Shown here in pieces: positions 8,154 to 19,154 of a stretch of DNA of 64,000 bases. The stretch is from Acidianus infernus (GTDB lineage Archaea; Thermoproteota; Thermoprotei_A; Sulfolobales; Sulfolobaceae). Location: contig NZ_WFIY01000004.1 of the NCBI RefSeq assembly GCF_009729545.1, forward strand, positions 88,001 to 152,000, written 5' to 3'. A program made the translations under genes and the position numbers. The notes under the pieces were generated by a model, which had not been told where the DNA came from, made no database searches, and saw only the letters and a list, made by a program, of their open reading frames with translations. Each line of letters starts with the position of its first letter. The first letter of the stretch is position 1.

Positions 8154-9386
8154 ATGATAACATATACAGCCCCAATGTGGGTTGGACTGATTATAGGTTT
8201 CATAATTGGTGCAGCTGCTGAAATATGGGGAATATCAAATCCTGAGACTTTAATTAGACTGGCAAAGTGGGAAGATAGATTATTCGTCACTTGTATTGCA
8301 TTAGGATTTGCTATTGGGACACCAGTACTCTTCGGTTTATACGCTGCAGGCGTTGGTTTTCATTGGGGTCCTAAGCCGTTTTATGTAATAGGAGTACTTA
8401 TAGGAGGTTTATTCTTTGGAGCGGGACTAGCACTTTCAGGATACTTCCCTGGCTCAATATGGATGGCTTTGGGAGAAGGAAGGAGAGACGCAATATATGC
8501 AGTATTTGGTGCAATATTAGGTGCAGCCACTTGGACTGCTTTATATCAAACCCCAGCAGGACAATGGTTAACCACTGTAGGAAACTTTGGTAGCCTGATA
8601 ATAGGAGCTACCCATCCTTCAGGAAAAGAGTACTTAATACCTTGGGATGGATTAACGCCTTTAGACTTATTCGGAATCTCAATAATCTACGCAATAGGAA
8701 TGTTCTTACTAGCTTATTATTTACCAAGGTATAAAGGAGGAGTTAGAAGCTGCTTAAGAGCAAATATAGAAAGAAGACTAACACCACAAGAAATTCAAAT
8801 GCATCAGGAGACTGCAAGATTCTTAACTGAAGGTGGATTACCTTATAGTGAAAATAGCTTAGCAAAGAAGTTAAATGAGTATTACGCTGTTGAAGACAAC
8901 GTAACTAGGTGGTTCATGGTTTCAGTTGCAGGAATTGTAGCGTTAACAGTGGTTGCAGAGATGTTCTTACACCAAATATTCGGCGAATCTACTACTGACT
9001 CTTGGATTGCTGGACACTTGTTTATGCCAACTTTCAAGTATTCGCAGATAGTATTCAAAGGAATTGGTTGGGAGCCTTATAGCGACATTGGAACATTAAT
9101 GGGCGCGTTCTTCAGTGCAGTATTCTTAACTAGGAGATTTACTGCATTTAGAGATATAATACCACCTAGCTGGGCTGAAAGGTTTGGAACTAACCCTGCA
9201 AAGAGGTTCTTAGGATCATTTGGTGGTGCATACTTAATGCTATTTGGTGCAAGAATGGCTGATGGTTGTGCGTCTGGGCACATATTAAGTGGTGACCTAG
9301 AAATGGCATTAAGCGGATTGGAATTCACTGCTGCAGTATTCGCTTCTATGCTAATAACTGCACATTACGTTTACAAGAAGAGGTGA
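8154..9386 (+). CDS. YeeE/YedE-family sulfur (thiosulfate) transporter
   Basis: A 410-residue, many-TM membrane protein of the Sulf_transp family (TsuA/YeeE type), which moves thiosulfate or related sulfur compounds into the cell through conserved Cys residues. The C-terminal signature ADGCASGHILSGDLEMA holds Cys372, and an earlier half carries a parallel GAGLALSGYFPGSIWMALGEG. It has a 5' leader: TATA TTTTTATAA near 8093-8101 and a Shine-Dalgarno GGTGAT (8140-8145) before ATG 8154, unlike the leaderless neighbours. It is followed by a small membrane protein in the same operon. This fits a sulfur-metabolising acidophile. Confidence 0.9.
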   Translation: MITYTAPMWVGLIIGFIIGAAAEIWGISNPETLIRLAKWEDRLFVTCIALGFAIGTPVLFGLYAAGVGFHWGPKPFYVIGVLIGGLFFGAGLALSGYFPGSIWMALGEGRRDAIYAVFGAILGAATWTALYQTPAGQWLTTVGNFGSLIIGATHPSGKEYLIPWDGLTPLDLFGISIIYAIGMFLLAYYLPRYKGGVRSCLRANIERRLTPQEIQMHQETARFLTEGGLPYSENSLAKKLNEYYAVEDNVTRWFMVSVAGIVALTVVAEMFLHQIFGESTTDSWIAGHLFMPTFKYSQIVFKGIGWEPYSDIGTLMGAFFSAVFLTRRFTAFRDIIPPSWAERFGTNPAKRFLGSFGGAYLMLFGARMADGCASGHILSGDLEMALSGLEFTAAVFASMLITAHYVYKKR

Positions 9387-9391
9387 TAAAA

Positions 9392-9661
9392 ATGGCAGTA
9401 AATGAGAAAGAATTAGAAGAAATGGACAAAATCTTTAAGGTAATATTCATAATAGGTTTAATCTTAGAATTCGTTGTAGCAATTATAGTGACAGGCAATG
9501 CAACAACTACACCGTTAACAGCATCACAAGTAGCGGCTGTGGGAATAATAGCTGTAATCCTTCTGCTTATAGCTGGAATAATATATAGCCAATTCCCGTA
9601 CTCTGTACTAGGTAAGCCAGTAGAAAAGGAAAAGCAGAAAGTTGAAGAAAGAAGTAGATAG
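9392..9661 (+). CDS. Small two-TM protein co-transcribed with the YeeE transporter
   Basis: Encodes 89 residues with two hydrophobic segments (about 15-37 and 50-70), a charged N-terminus and a Lys/Glu-rich tail. I chose ATG 9392 over the in-frame GTG 9383 because a strong Shine-Dalgarno, GAGGTGAT, overlaps the stop of the upstream gene and sits four bases before this ATG. It may be an accessory subunit of the transporter, but that rests only on the operon. The family is not recognised. Confidence 0.8.
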   Translation: MAVNEKELEEMDKIFKVIFIIGLILEFVVAIIVTGNATTTPLTASQVAAVGIIAVILLLIAGIIYSQFPYSVLGKPVEKEKQKVEERSR

Positions 9662-9754
9662 ATAGAAGTAAATAAATAATTAAAAAGATATTAACTTTTA
9701 TTTTATTCTTTTATTCAATCAATCAATTTGTCTTCACTAATATGCATGTTCTTC

Positions 9755-10405
9755 TCACATTTTTATTACCACATAGTTTAGTCCTAGGTATATTACAAAG
9801 AATAATCCTAGATATAGTTCGTCAATGTCAAAGAAAGCTTCTCCAAAGAATAAAGTTCCTAGGCTAAATAATAGTGCTGAAAGTACGTACTTTAATTGAG
9901 GTACTCTAATCTTCATTATCTGTGCTTTTAGTACGAATAATAGTGCCACAACTAGGATTGAAGCTAATAAAGTTCCAGTCAATGCGGAAATATAAGATTG
10001 GGGGATTAATGCTAGTATTACAAGACCTGCTTCGAGTGCCTCTGTAAAGCCTACTACGTAAACTGTAGTTAAAGTTTCTTCGCCTTCTTCTTTGTGCACT
10101 ATTTTTATTCCTTTGAAATATCTTCTAGCACTTCTTATTAATTTATATCCAAAATAGAATAGGATTACTCCAGCTACTATAAGCACGTACTCCAGGGGAA
10201 GAAGTACTATGTACCGACCTAAGGTAAAAACTGGAATTAAAACTGTAAGTACTCCTGCCAGCCCGTAAATATACGGCTTTCCGTTTTTGTATATTCCATT
10301 AAATATTACAGCTACAGCACCTGCTTCTGACAATTCTAAAATGCTTATTCCTAGTGAAGCTAATAATACTGCAATATCCATAATTCTAACTTCGGCGTTT
10401 TTCAT
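9755..10405 (-). CDS. Six-TM membrane protein with internal repeat, FTR1/GDT1-like
   Basis: A 216-residue membrane protein made of two three-TM halves. Each half opens with an acidic helix motif: SILELSEAGAVAV near residue 20 and GFTEALEAGLVIL near residue 120. This resembles the REGLEA helices of FTR1 iron permeases and the E-x-G-D motifs of GDT1/LysE-type transporters. A cation-transport role is plausible but unproven. It stands alone, transcribed away from the PadR region. Confidence 0.7.
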   Translation of the reverse strand: MKNAEVRIMDIAVLLASLGISILELSEAGAVAVIFNGIYKNGKPYIYGLAGVLTVLIPVFTLGRYIVLLPLEYVLIVAGVILFYFGYKLIRSARRYFKGIKIVHKEEGEETLTTVYVVGFTEALEAGLVILALIPQSYISALTGTLLASILVVALLFVLKAQIMKIRVPQLKYVLSALLFSLGTLFFGEAFFDIDELYLGLFFVIYLGLNYVVIKM

Positions 10406-10624
10406 ATAAAATTAGCTCTACCGCCTAGCAAAAAACTCTTTGTAGTTTATTTCATAAATAACATTTAAGTTACCTTTAATCAGTCAGTAAATTTAGAAGA
10501 ATTTATCCTAATTAGATAAGTTAAAGGATCTAAGAAATTTCCAGCATTATACAACTCATCAAAAAAGATAAGTTTAAAAAAGATATTGACTTAAAATATT
10601 ACCGAGTATATACCCCCTACTAAT

Positions 10625-10687
10625 TTATTGTTTCTTTTCTCCGCCTTGTTGCTGCTGTCCTTGTGCCTTCTTTCCTTTCTTTGCCAT
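10625..10687 (-). CDS. Candidate 20-residue basic microprotein
   Basis: A short ORF with ATG at 10687 and TAA at 10625 encodes 20 residues starting MAKKGKKAQG, then a run of four Gln and a GGEKKQ tail. On the same strand TTTTTATAA lies about 45 bases upstream of the ATG, giving a short leader. The composition is Lys/Gln/Gly only after the first residues, unlike random translation of AT-rich spacer. The reading frame is also locally GC-richer than its surroundings. Function unknown; the ORF could be fortuitous. Confidence 0.4.
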   Translation of the reverse strand: MAKKGKKAQGQQQQGGEKKQ

Positions 10688-10962
10688 TTGTGATCTAAGA
10701 AAAGTTTAGTAAGTGAGAAGCTTATAAAAATTATTAACATTAATTGGTCTAAACATTAATGTAAATTATAGACGATAGCTCGTATACTTATTTTAAACTT
10801 ATAACAGATCTAACTAAATATATTTATTATTCCTCGTAATAATAATGAATACTTTTTCAGATTCTCTATATAGATAATTTATCAATTTTAGGTAAGGGAA
10901 CGATGACTAAGGATAATCTCTATGTATAGAAGGATTTAATATCTTATCATTGATATATAATT

Positions 10963-11001
10963 GTTTAACAATATACATATTTTTCTCGTATATGAGTTAA
11001 C
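10963..11001. promoter_or_regulatory. Imperfect inverted repeat upstream of padR
   Basis: GTTTAACAATATAC (10963-10976) and GTATATGAGTTAAC (10988-11001) form an imperfect dyad of about 14 bp per arm. It lies about 100 bases before the PadR start. PadR proteins commonly bind such dyads at their own promoters. The rest of 10406-11098 is AT-rich spacer; apart from this dyad and the microprotein candidate I see nothing in it. Confidence 0.35.
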
Positions 11002-11098
11002 ATTAAAAGTAAATTTAACCTAGTATAATAAACATTAACCAGAATATGACGTGTATTATAAAAAATTATTTAACAACGATAAGTTCGCCGAAAGTAAA

Positions 11099-11533
11099 AT
11101 GCAAAACAATATTAAGTTTGAATTAAGAACTTATTACGTGCATTTCCATAGAGGTAGAGGACTTAGACACATAATACTTTACTTACTTTATACCAATGGG
11201 CCATTAACTGGAGCAGAAATTATGGAAAAAGTGGAGGAAAGTAGTATGGGAATGTGGAGACCTTCTCCAGGATCTGTTTACCCTATGATAAGAGAATTAG
11301 AAGCTGAAGGATTAATAGAGGTTGTGAAAACAGAAGGAACTAAAAAATACTACGGTTTAACTAATAAAGGTAAAGAATTACTAGGTGGATTTCCTAAAGA
11401 GAGAAGAATAGATAACGCGATAACGGAGCTTGAATCATTAGTAGACTATATCTTAGATAATTGGGATTCGCTAAATTCTGAGGAAAAGGATAGAATAAGG
11501 AAGATAATTGAAAAGCTTAAATCAGTAAGCTAG
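11099..11533 (+). CDS. PadR-family transcriptional regulator
   Basis: A winged-helix repressor of about 144 residues. The PadR signature is clear: ILYLLYTNGPLTGAEIMEKV, then RPSPGSVYPMIRELEAEGLI and the wing TKKYYGLTNKGKELL. The C-terminal helix (ITELESLVDYIL) would form the dimer. I prefer ATG 11099 to the upstream GTG 11051, because TATTATAAAAAAT at 11053-11065 looks like the TATA box and would lie inside the longer ORF. It overlaps the end of the convergent CARF-HTH gene by 4 bases. The ligand is unknown. Confidence 0.88.
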   Translation: MQNNIKFELRTYYVHFHRGRGLRHIILYLLYTNGPLTGAEIMEKVEESSMGMWRPSPGSVYPMIRELEAEGLIEVVKTEGTKKYYGLTNKGKELLGGFPKERRIDNAITELESLVDYILDNWDSLNSEEKDRIRKIIEKLKSVS

Positions 11534-12156
11534 ACGTTTTCGTCACTCATTTCCATCATTAGTGCCATTATCATCCCTTTATTATTTAAAATATAACTAG
11601 TGTCTTCCCTCCTAATATATCCGTATTTTAATAGTTTTGAAAGCTTTCTACTTACAGCTGAAGTTGACATTCCAGTAGCTTTTGCTAACCTATAAATACT
11701 TCTGTTTCCCCTCCATATTTCCCTTAGTATAAGAAGATGATCAGTATTTATATCCCCCCTGGTAAGATCAGATACTTTAAAAGAGATTTTACCTTGAAAA
11801 TCTTCTGTTTCTATTTCTACATCAGCGTCTACTCCTTTTAATGCCAAAGCTGTAAGCGTCTCCATTATTATGGCTCTCATACCTCCACTTAGATTTGCAA
11901 TAATTTTCTTATCTGTTGGTAAATAATATGCTATTAACGCGACAGAATTTATAAAATTTATAGGATCTACTTTGACTATTTCGTAACTTATTGACAAATT
12001 ATCGAGAAATGTTGTAAAAGACGAGAGCGCTTTTTTAACTTTATCGCTGTCTGTAATAGACGTTACTATTATCACTTTTTCTATACTTTTACCGTAATTG
12101 AGCACTGCCCTTATCTGAAATTTCTCGTCAAAGCCAAAGGTTGTTACTAATATCAT
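11530..12156 (-). CDS. Csa3-like CARF-HTH transcriptional regulator
   Basis: A 208-residue protein with an N-terminal Rossmann-like CARF domain (1-125) and a C-terminal winged helix (about 130-200; SIYRLAKATGMSTSAVSRKLSKLLKYGYI). The CARF ligand loop is NLSGGMRAI, as in Csa3, the archaeal regulator that senses cyclic oligoadenylate and controls cas genes. The N-terminus MILVTTFGFDEKF also fits Csa3 (MxxVTLGFDE). No CRISPR array or cas gene lies in the window, so this is an orphan copy. It is 10 bases downstream of the lactonase gene on the same strand. Confidence 0.85.
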   Translation of the reverse strand: MILVTTFGFDEKFQIRAVLNYGKSIEKVIIVTSITDSDKVKKALSSFTTFLDNLSISYEIVKVDPINFINSVALIAYYLPTDKKIIANLSGGMRAIIMETLTALALKGVDADVEIETEDFQGKISFKVSDLTRGDINTDHLLILREIWRGNRSIYRLAKATGMSTSAVSRKLSKLLKYGYIRREDTSYILNNKGMIMALMMEMSDENV

Positions 12157-12166
12157 ATGTTAGATA

Positions 12167-13018
<852 letters not shown>

Positions 13019-13057
13019 ACGAATTATAGGAAATTATATATTTTATTCTTGCTGACA

Positions 13058-13843
13058 CTATTCCACGATACCCTTTGTAATTATATCATATATAATCATC
13101 ACGTCAGCTTCCTTATCTTTTTCTCTAACCGCTCTTACATAATTCCTCACATTTTCAATGTTTTCAGTTAGACAAACTTCTATACCTACGTTATACTTAT
13201 CTACTATCTCCAAGACTCTGCAATGAGAAAGAATGTCCCTTATTTCTGGAATCCTTTTAGAGAACATAGAAAATACTGACATTCCGCTTTTTGGTATATT
13301 TATTTTAGGTATCACAGATATATATCCTCTATTTTTCATAATTTTTAGTCTTTTTATTACTATTTTACTATCTATTCCTAATTCCTTGGAAATATCTGCA
13401 GTTGACGCTCTAGGATCTTCTTGCAATGCTTTAACTATTTTTATGTCGAGTTCCTTAGGTGGCAAAGGTTGTTGAGGGGGAGTATACTGCATTACTGGCT
13501 CTCCAAGAGTCTTCCTCATAAAGGATATTCTATCTTCAATTTCAGCTGTACTCTCACCAACTATTCCGTATACATTTAGCCATTCAACACATTTAAATTT
13601 TAGAAATACCCATTTATCATCCATATCCATTAAATTTTTGAATGAAATAAAAGAATAATATTTACCGTAAAAGTTAGGATTAACTAAAAGTTGAAAACCC
13701 TCTAATATTTCCTCTTTTTCCAAGTTTTTTATTCTATAAAGAACTGTAGGGGGAGTTAGATTTAACAGAGACGCTAAGCTACGAATAGATATTCTGCCGT
13801 CACGAAATAGATAAAGTAATATTTTCTTGTCTAGCTCGTCCAT
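13058..13843 (-). CDS. Lrp/AsnC-type regulator with two HTH domains
   Basis: A 261-residue protein with two winged-helix domains of the AsnC type: MDELDKKILLYLFRDGRISI at the N-terminus and KELDIKIVKALQEDPRASTA near residue 145. A proline-rich linker (YTPPQQPLPPKE) comes before the second. The C-terminal 70 residues lack a clear RAM ligand domain. It heads an apparent operon with the lactonase. Such double-HTH archaeal proteins are usually local regulators; the effector is unknown. Confidence 0.82.
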   Translation of the reverse strand: MDELDKKILLYLFRDGRISIRSLASLLNLTPPTVLYRIKNLEKEEILEGFQLLVNPNFYGKYYSFISFKNLMDMDDKWVFLKFKCVEWLNVYGIVGESTAEIEDRISFMRKTLGEPVMQYTPPQQPLPPKELDIKIVKALQEDPRASTADISKELGIDSKIVIKRLKIMKNRGYISVIPKINIPKSGMSVFSMFSKRIPEIRDILSHCRVLEIVDKYNVGIEVCLTENIENVRNYVRAVREKDKEADVMIIYDIITKGIVE

Positions 13844-13906
13844 CTAATTTAAGTAAATGAAAGAGGTTAATAACTAGTTATGTTGTAAAAACCAAAATGA
13901 AAGTAA

Positions 13907-14827
13907 ATGGTGGATCTGATCAGATTCATAGGAGTTTTAACAATCCTGATTATTGCTGCAGAGCTTCTTGCCAGGGGTACAGAAAATGTGGAAAGAAAGT
14001 TCGGGCAAGGAATTGCTGGAGGAGTAATTTTAGGTTTTTTAACAGCATTACCGGAAACAGTAATTACTGTATACGCGTTACTTAATAGAGAATATGAAGT
14101 TGCCATTGGCTCCGCAATTGGTGGCAATGTAATATTATTTACTTTGGGCATAGGTTTGGTTGGTTTAATTTATTCATTTTCCTGGAATAGATCCCTGACA
14201 ATGAATTATGATTATAATGTTGAAAATAATTTCTTAATCCTGAATACTATTATTCTAGCTATAATAGTTTTTTATGGCAGATTTAATATTTTTACAGCAA
14301 TAATATTATCATCAATATACATTCTTTATATTTTTTATAGAATTAAAAAGAGTAAAGATGAAAAAGAAAACGATAAAATTACCAACTTATCTAAGAGTGT
14401 TATAGAGCTAGCAATAGGAGCAATTTTGATATTAGCTTTTTCGGATCTGTTTGTTAAATGCGTTGTTGCAATATCTAAAGAATTTAATTTGCCTATAGCC
14501 TGGACTTCGCTATTAATAACTCCAATAGCAGCAGAACTTGAGGAAAAATTATCTGGCATTAGATTGGCAATGAGAAATTTGAATGGAGGGTCTTTGGCAA
14601 TAGTTAGTTTTGTAGGAAGTAAAATAGAGAATTCTACTTTATTACTGGGATTAATTGGATTCTTCTCGTCTTATAGCTTTTATAATTCTTTACCGGAACT
14701 CATATCTGCAGTTATAGCCAATGTAGTAGGTATAGCCGTACTTCTTGATGGTAAGGTGACTAAGTATGAGTCTGTACTTCTCATAGCCTTGTATTTTATT
14801 ATCATTTATCTTGACCTCATATTATGA
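13907..14827 (+). CDS. Sodium/calcium exchanger-family (CaCA) cation antiporter
   Basis: A 306-residue membrane protein with about ten TM segments. The first alpha-repeat is textbook: GFLTALPETVITVYALLNRE then AIGSAIGGNV. The second, PIAAELEEKLSGIRLAMRN followed by GSLAIVSFVGSKIENSTLLL, is divergent, with Glu-rich and Ser-Lys changes where GSNIFN is usual. It is predicted to exchange Ca2+ or another cation against H+ or Na+. The 3' end overlaps the convergent DUF202 gene by 11 bases. Confidence 0.82.
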   Translation: MVDLIRFIGVLTILIIAAELLARGTENVERKFGQGIAGGVILGFLTALPETVITVYALLNREYEVAIGSAIGGNVILFTLGIGLVGLIYSFSWNRSLTMNYDYNVENNFLILNTIILAIIVFYGRFNIFTAIILSSIYILYIFYRIKKSKDEKENDKITNLSKSVIELAIGAILILAFSDLFVKCVVAISKEFNLPIAWTSLLITPIAAELEEKLSGIRLAMRNLNGGSLAIVSFVGSKIENSTLLLGLIGFFSSYSFYNSLPELISAVIANVVGIAVLLDGKVTKYESVLLIALYFIIIYLDLIL

Positions 14828-15155
14828 AGAGTGCTAGGATTACTGTAATAGCCAAAATTATCCCTACAAATATCATATTAGGTAAGACCCTCGGTCTATA
14901 TTGATTTCTAGATATATCTTTTTCATTTTCTAGATAAGAATATAAACCGTAGAATATTACAATTCCACCCAGAATAATCATTACTTCACCATAAGTTACA
15001 GAGCTAGAGGATAAGGTTTTAGCACCTTTGAGGATAGATATGAATAAAGCGAATTTTGCTATTACAAAACCGAAGCCTATTAATGCTATTCCTGTTCTAA
15101 CCCATGCCAGAAAAGTTCTCTCATTGGCTAAATGATCTGAAGGAGAACCCATCAA
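14817..15155 (-). CDS. DUF202-family membrane protein
   Basis: A 112-residue inner membrane protein. The N-terminal LANERTFLAWVRTGIALIGFG is the DUF202 (YidH) signature, and three TM segments follow. The family is found across prokaryotes with no firm function. The start is the first Met of MMGSPSD. Confidence 0.9.
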   Translation of the reverse strand: MMGSPSDHLANERTFLAWVRTGIALIGFGFVIAKFALFISILKGAKTLSSSSVTYGEVMIILGGIVIFYGLYSYLENEKDISRNQYRPRVLPNMIFVGIILAITVILALFII

Positions 15156-15200
15156 TGGTTTAATGATTACTTATTATATAAAGATTTTTAGCAAGAAAAT

Positions 15201-15214
15201 CTGAAAGCTTTCAG
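15201..15214. promoter_or_regulatory. 14-bp perfect palindrome between DUF202 and DUF1641 genes
   Basis: CTGAAAGCTTTCAG is perfectly self-complementary. It lies 46 bases upstream of the DUF202 start and about 195 bases before the DUF1641 gene. It could be an operator for either; no regulator is implied by the context. Confidence 0.3.
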
Positions 15215-15402
15215 TTCATGACTCAATGAATAAAAGTAAAAAGGAAAGATAATTTAGATTCTTAAATATAATAAAAAATGCTACGAAAGTATATAAAAAC
15301 ATGTTAAATAGTAACGAGAAATCCTGAAAAATATTATGTAAGCTAAAACCTTCATTTCATTACTCATAAAATTATTAAACTAATTGCGTAAATAGATTAT
15401 AG

Positions 15403-16854
<1,452 letters not shown>

Positions 16855-16884
16855 AATCTTTTTTTCTTGGTAGTAATTCTCATG

Positions 16885-16928
16885 GTGTCAATTATTAATT
16901 TTTATAGTGTCAATTAGTAATTTTTATA
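16885..16928 (+). promoter_or_regulatory. Tandem 22-bp promoter-like repeat
   Basis: Two adjacent copies of GTGTCAATTA(T/G)TAATTTTTATA (16885-16906 and 16907-16928) differ at one base. Each ends in a TATA-like TTTTTATA. They lie 20-60 bases upstream of the NicO-like gene at 16948, so the distal or proximal copy may serve as TATA box. It looks like a recent tandem duplication of a promoter element. Confidence 0.5.
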
Positions 16929-16947
16929 TGTATACTTTATATTACTT

Positions 16948-17493
16948 ATGATGTTCCTTCAAGACGCATTAATAGTGGCCCTCTTAGGATTAACTCATGG
17001 ACTAGATCCAGACCATATAGCTACTGCAAGAATTTTGAAAAATTCTGTTAAAGTTCTAAAGTTCTCCATATTTCATTCTTTAGGATTTGCAATATTAGCC
17101 ATACCTTTGACTGTAATACTAATTATAACTTCCATTAATTCTGTTTATCTAAATATTATAGGCAATTTAATAGGAATAAGTGTAGCCTTAATTCTACTTG
17201 CTTCTGCGATATTAGGGAAAGAATTTGAGATAGAACCAAAAGAAATGGGACTTCTTCAAGGTTCATTAGCAGTCACGCCTTCTAAGATAATTACAGTAGT
17301 TCTTGCTATATCTTTGGATAATATAATTTATTCTACAGCTATAGTGGGGATATTTATCCTTTCGTCTACATTCTCAATATTTGCATTAAGTTCATTAAAC
17401 ATGATTCCTAGAAAATTTGACAAACCAATAAATGTGGCAATATCTCTATTAACCATAATCTTTTTAGGATTTTCTACATTTGAGGTTCTATGA
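16948..17493 (+). CDS. Short NicO/HoxN-like nickel/cobalt transporter
   Basis: A 181-residue membrane protein. TM1 holds LTHGLDPDHIATARIL, the H-X4-DH metal motif of the NiCoT/NicO class. The usual family members are 250-370 residues with eight TM; this one has about six and ends early, so it may be a minimal form that works as a dimer. The downstream FAH-family gene starts inside its stop (ATGA), so they form an operon. Confidence 0.75.
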   Translation: MMFLQDALIVALLGLTHGLDPDHIATARILKNSVKVLKFSIFHSLGFAILAIPLTVILIITSINSVYLNIIGNLIGISVALILLASAILGKEFEIEPKEMGLLQGSLAVTPSKIITVVLAISLDNIIYSTAIVGIFILSSTFSIFALSSLNMIPRKFDKPINVAISLLTIIFLGFSTFEVL

Positions 17494-18329
17494 GATTTAC
17501 ACAAGGTTTAGTGAATGGAAAAAAGACAACAGTTTTTGTAATAAATAACGAATTTTATGTTCCAGATTTTGAGGGAATTGAGTGCGTTCTTGAAGATTCA
17601 AAAAATGTAGTAAAAGCCTTTGATCTATTTAAAAATGTTAAAAGTTATAGAAAAGTTGAGTTATCTAAATTTTTGCCTGCGATATTCCCAGGTAAAGTAT
17701 TTTTGCCTGCAGTTAATTTTAGATCTCATTCCAAGGAGTCTTCAATTGATCCACCTAAACAGCCTTACTTCTTTATGAAAGGGAATAATTCTATAATAGC
17801 TCACGGAGATTCAATAATCATACCTAAAGGGGTTAGAAAAGTTGATTATGAGGGAGAAATTGGGATTATAATAGGTAAAAGAGGTAAATATATAAAAAAG
17901 GAAGAAGCAATGGATTATGTATTTGGATTCACGATTATTAATGACGTAAGCTTTAGGGATTATCAATTTCCAGAAATTCACCCTTATGGATTAAATTGGG
18001 TTATGGGAAAATCTTTAGATACTAGCTTACCTCTAGGTCCTTGGGTTGTAAGTAAGGACGAAATAACTTTTCCATTAGAAATAATAACAAGGGTTAACGG
18101 AAAGATTGTACAAAAAGGGTCTACGGAAGATATGATATTTTCTATAGAGGAACTAATTTCTTATTTAAGTAATGGAATTACCTTAGAGCCAGGGGATATA
18201 ATAACTACTGGTACTCCAGCAGGAGTTGCAGAATTTGGAAATAAAGAATATTTAAAGCCAGGAGATGTTGTGGAAGTAGAAGTACCTGGAATAGGAATAT
18301 TGCGAAATGAAATTAAAAACGAATTTTAA
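17490..18329 (+). CDS. Fumarylacetoacetate hydrolase (FAH)-family protein
   Basis: A 279-residue enzyme. The FAH core is complete: PAVNFRSHSKES, the metal ligands in DYEGEIGIIIGKRGK, FTIINDVSFRDYQ, KSLDTSLPLGPW and GDIITTGTPAGV. Members cleave or decarboxylate 2-oxo acids (FAH, 2-keto-3-deoxy-sugar acid dehydratases, oxaloacetate decarboxylase). In Sulfolobales one branch is the KdaD-type 2-keto-3-deoxy-arabinonate dehydratase; I cannot separate these by eye. It overlaps the gene upstream by 4 bases. Confidence 0.85.
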   Translation: MRFTQGLVNGKKTTVFVINNEFYVPDFEGIECVLEDSKNVVKAFDLFKNVKSYRKVELSKFLPAIFPGKVFLPAVNFRSHSKESSIDPPKQPYFFMKGNNSIIAHGDSIIIPKGVRKVDYEGEIGIIIGKRGKYIKKEEAMDYVFGFTIINDVSFRDYQFPEIHPYGLNWVMGKSLDTSLPLGPWVVSKDEITFPLEIITRVNGKIVQKGSTEDMIFSIEELISYLSNGITLEPGDIITTGTPAGVAEFGNKEYLKPGDVVEVEVPGIGILRNEIKNEF

Positions 18330-18351
18330 CCCTTGTTTGTATAGTAAAAGT

Positions 18352-18780
18352 ATGGAAAGTGAAGAAAATTTAATAAAATTTATTCTTGAAAATTATAAAA
18401 ATATTGCTACCATAGGTTTTTCTAAAGATCCTTCAAAGCCATCTCATTATGTGCCTAAATTTTTAATGGAGCATGGCTATAATGTAATACCAGTAAATCC
18501 TACAGCAAAAGAGATTCTAGGAAAGAAGAGTTACTCTTCAATCTTGGAAATACCGGATAGAATTGACGTAGTAGAAGTATTTAGACCATCATCAGAAGTT
18601 CCAAAAATAGTCGAGGAAGTAATAAAGAGAAAAAGAGAAAAAGGAGATGTAAAAGTATTATGGCTTCAAGAAGGAATAAGAAATGATGACGCTGCTAAAT
18701 TGGCAGAAAAAGAAGGAATTATTGTAATACAAGATAGATGCATGTATAAAGAGTATAATAAGCTTATGCAAAATAAGTGA
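18352..18780 (+). CDS. CoA-binding-domain protein (YccU family)
   Basis: A 142-residue Rossmann-fold protein: NIATIGFSKDPSKPSHYVPK near the N-terminus (nucleotide-binding loop), then GYNVIPVNPTAKEILGKKSY, and the closing VIQDRCMYKEY. This is the small CoA_binding_2 family, with no fixed reaction. An ORF start at 18307 exists inside the FAH gene, but ATG 18352 begins at the conserved MESEENLIKFIL and gives the usual family length. Confidence 0.85.
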   Translation: MESEENLIKFILENYKNIATIGFSKDPSKPSHYVPKFLMEHGYNVIPVNPTAKEILGKKSYSSILEIPDRIDVVEVFRPSSEVPKIVEEVIKRKREKGDVKVLWLQEGIRNDDAAKLAEKEGIIVIQDRCMYKEYNKLMQNK

Positions 18781-18827
18781 AAGAAAAATAGATAAAGTTT
18801 TTAATATGTTTATCCAAAAAATTAATT

Positions 18828-19154
18828 ATGGAAGAGGACTTGAAGAATAAAAAGGAGAGCATAAAATGCTGCTATAGATTGTCTGAAACTGATGTAGAAT
18901 GTTTATTTAAGCTTATTGAATTAAATAAGCCAATAACATCAATCGAATTAGCTCAAATAATGGGCTTTAGTAAAACAACTGCAGAAACTAGTTTAAAGAG
19001 GTTAATGGACGTAGGTTTAGTAAATAGAATAAAAATAGAAGAGAAAAAGATAGGTAGACCAAAATTTGTTTACTCTGTTATAAATAATATTTGGGGAAAA
19101 ATAAGTGAAGATCTAAAACAGTGCGCAAAGAAAATATTATCGGCGGCTTCATGA
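18828..19154 (+). CDS. Winged-helix transcriptional regulator, Cys-containing
   Basis: A 108-residue one-domain wHTH of TrmB/MarR type: TDVECLFKLIELNKPITSIELAQIMGF, recognition helix SKTTAETSLKRLMDVGLV, wing KKIGRPKFVYSV. Cys at 14, 15, 25 and 97 could bind metal or sense redox. A TATA-like TTTTTAATATG lies about 25 bases before the ATG. It is convergent with the next gene (6-base overlap). The target is unknown. Confidence 0.75.
   Translation: MEEDLKNKKESIKCCYRLSETDVECLFKLIELNKPITSIELAQIMGFSKTTAETSLKRLMDVGLVNRIKIEEKKIGRPKFVYSVINNIWGKISEDLKQCAKKILSAAS

Noticed and set aside
10608..10620. Shared 12-mer ATACCCCCTACT near the microprotein and near tRNA-Ala (minus strand about 45200)
   Set aside because: Only two copies with no common context; could be chance, and no larger shared block surrounds them.
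13897..14085. 62-residue ORF overlapping the start of the cation antiporter
   Set aside because: Cys/Arg-rich shadow frame; the antiporter frame from 13907 carries the family motif.
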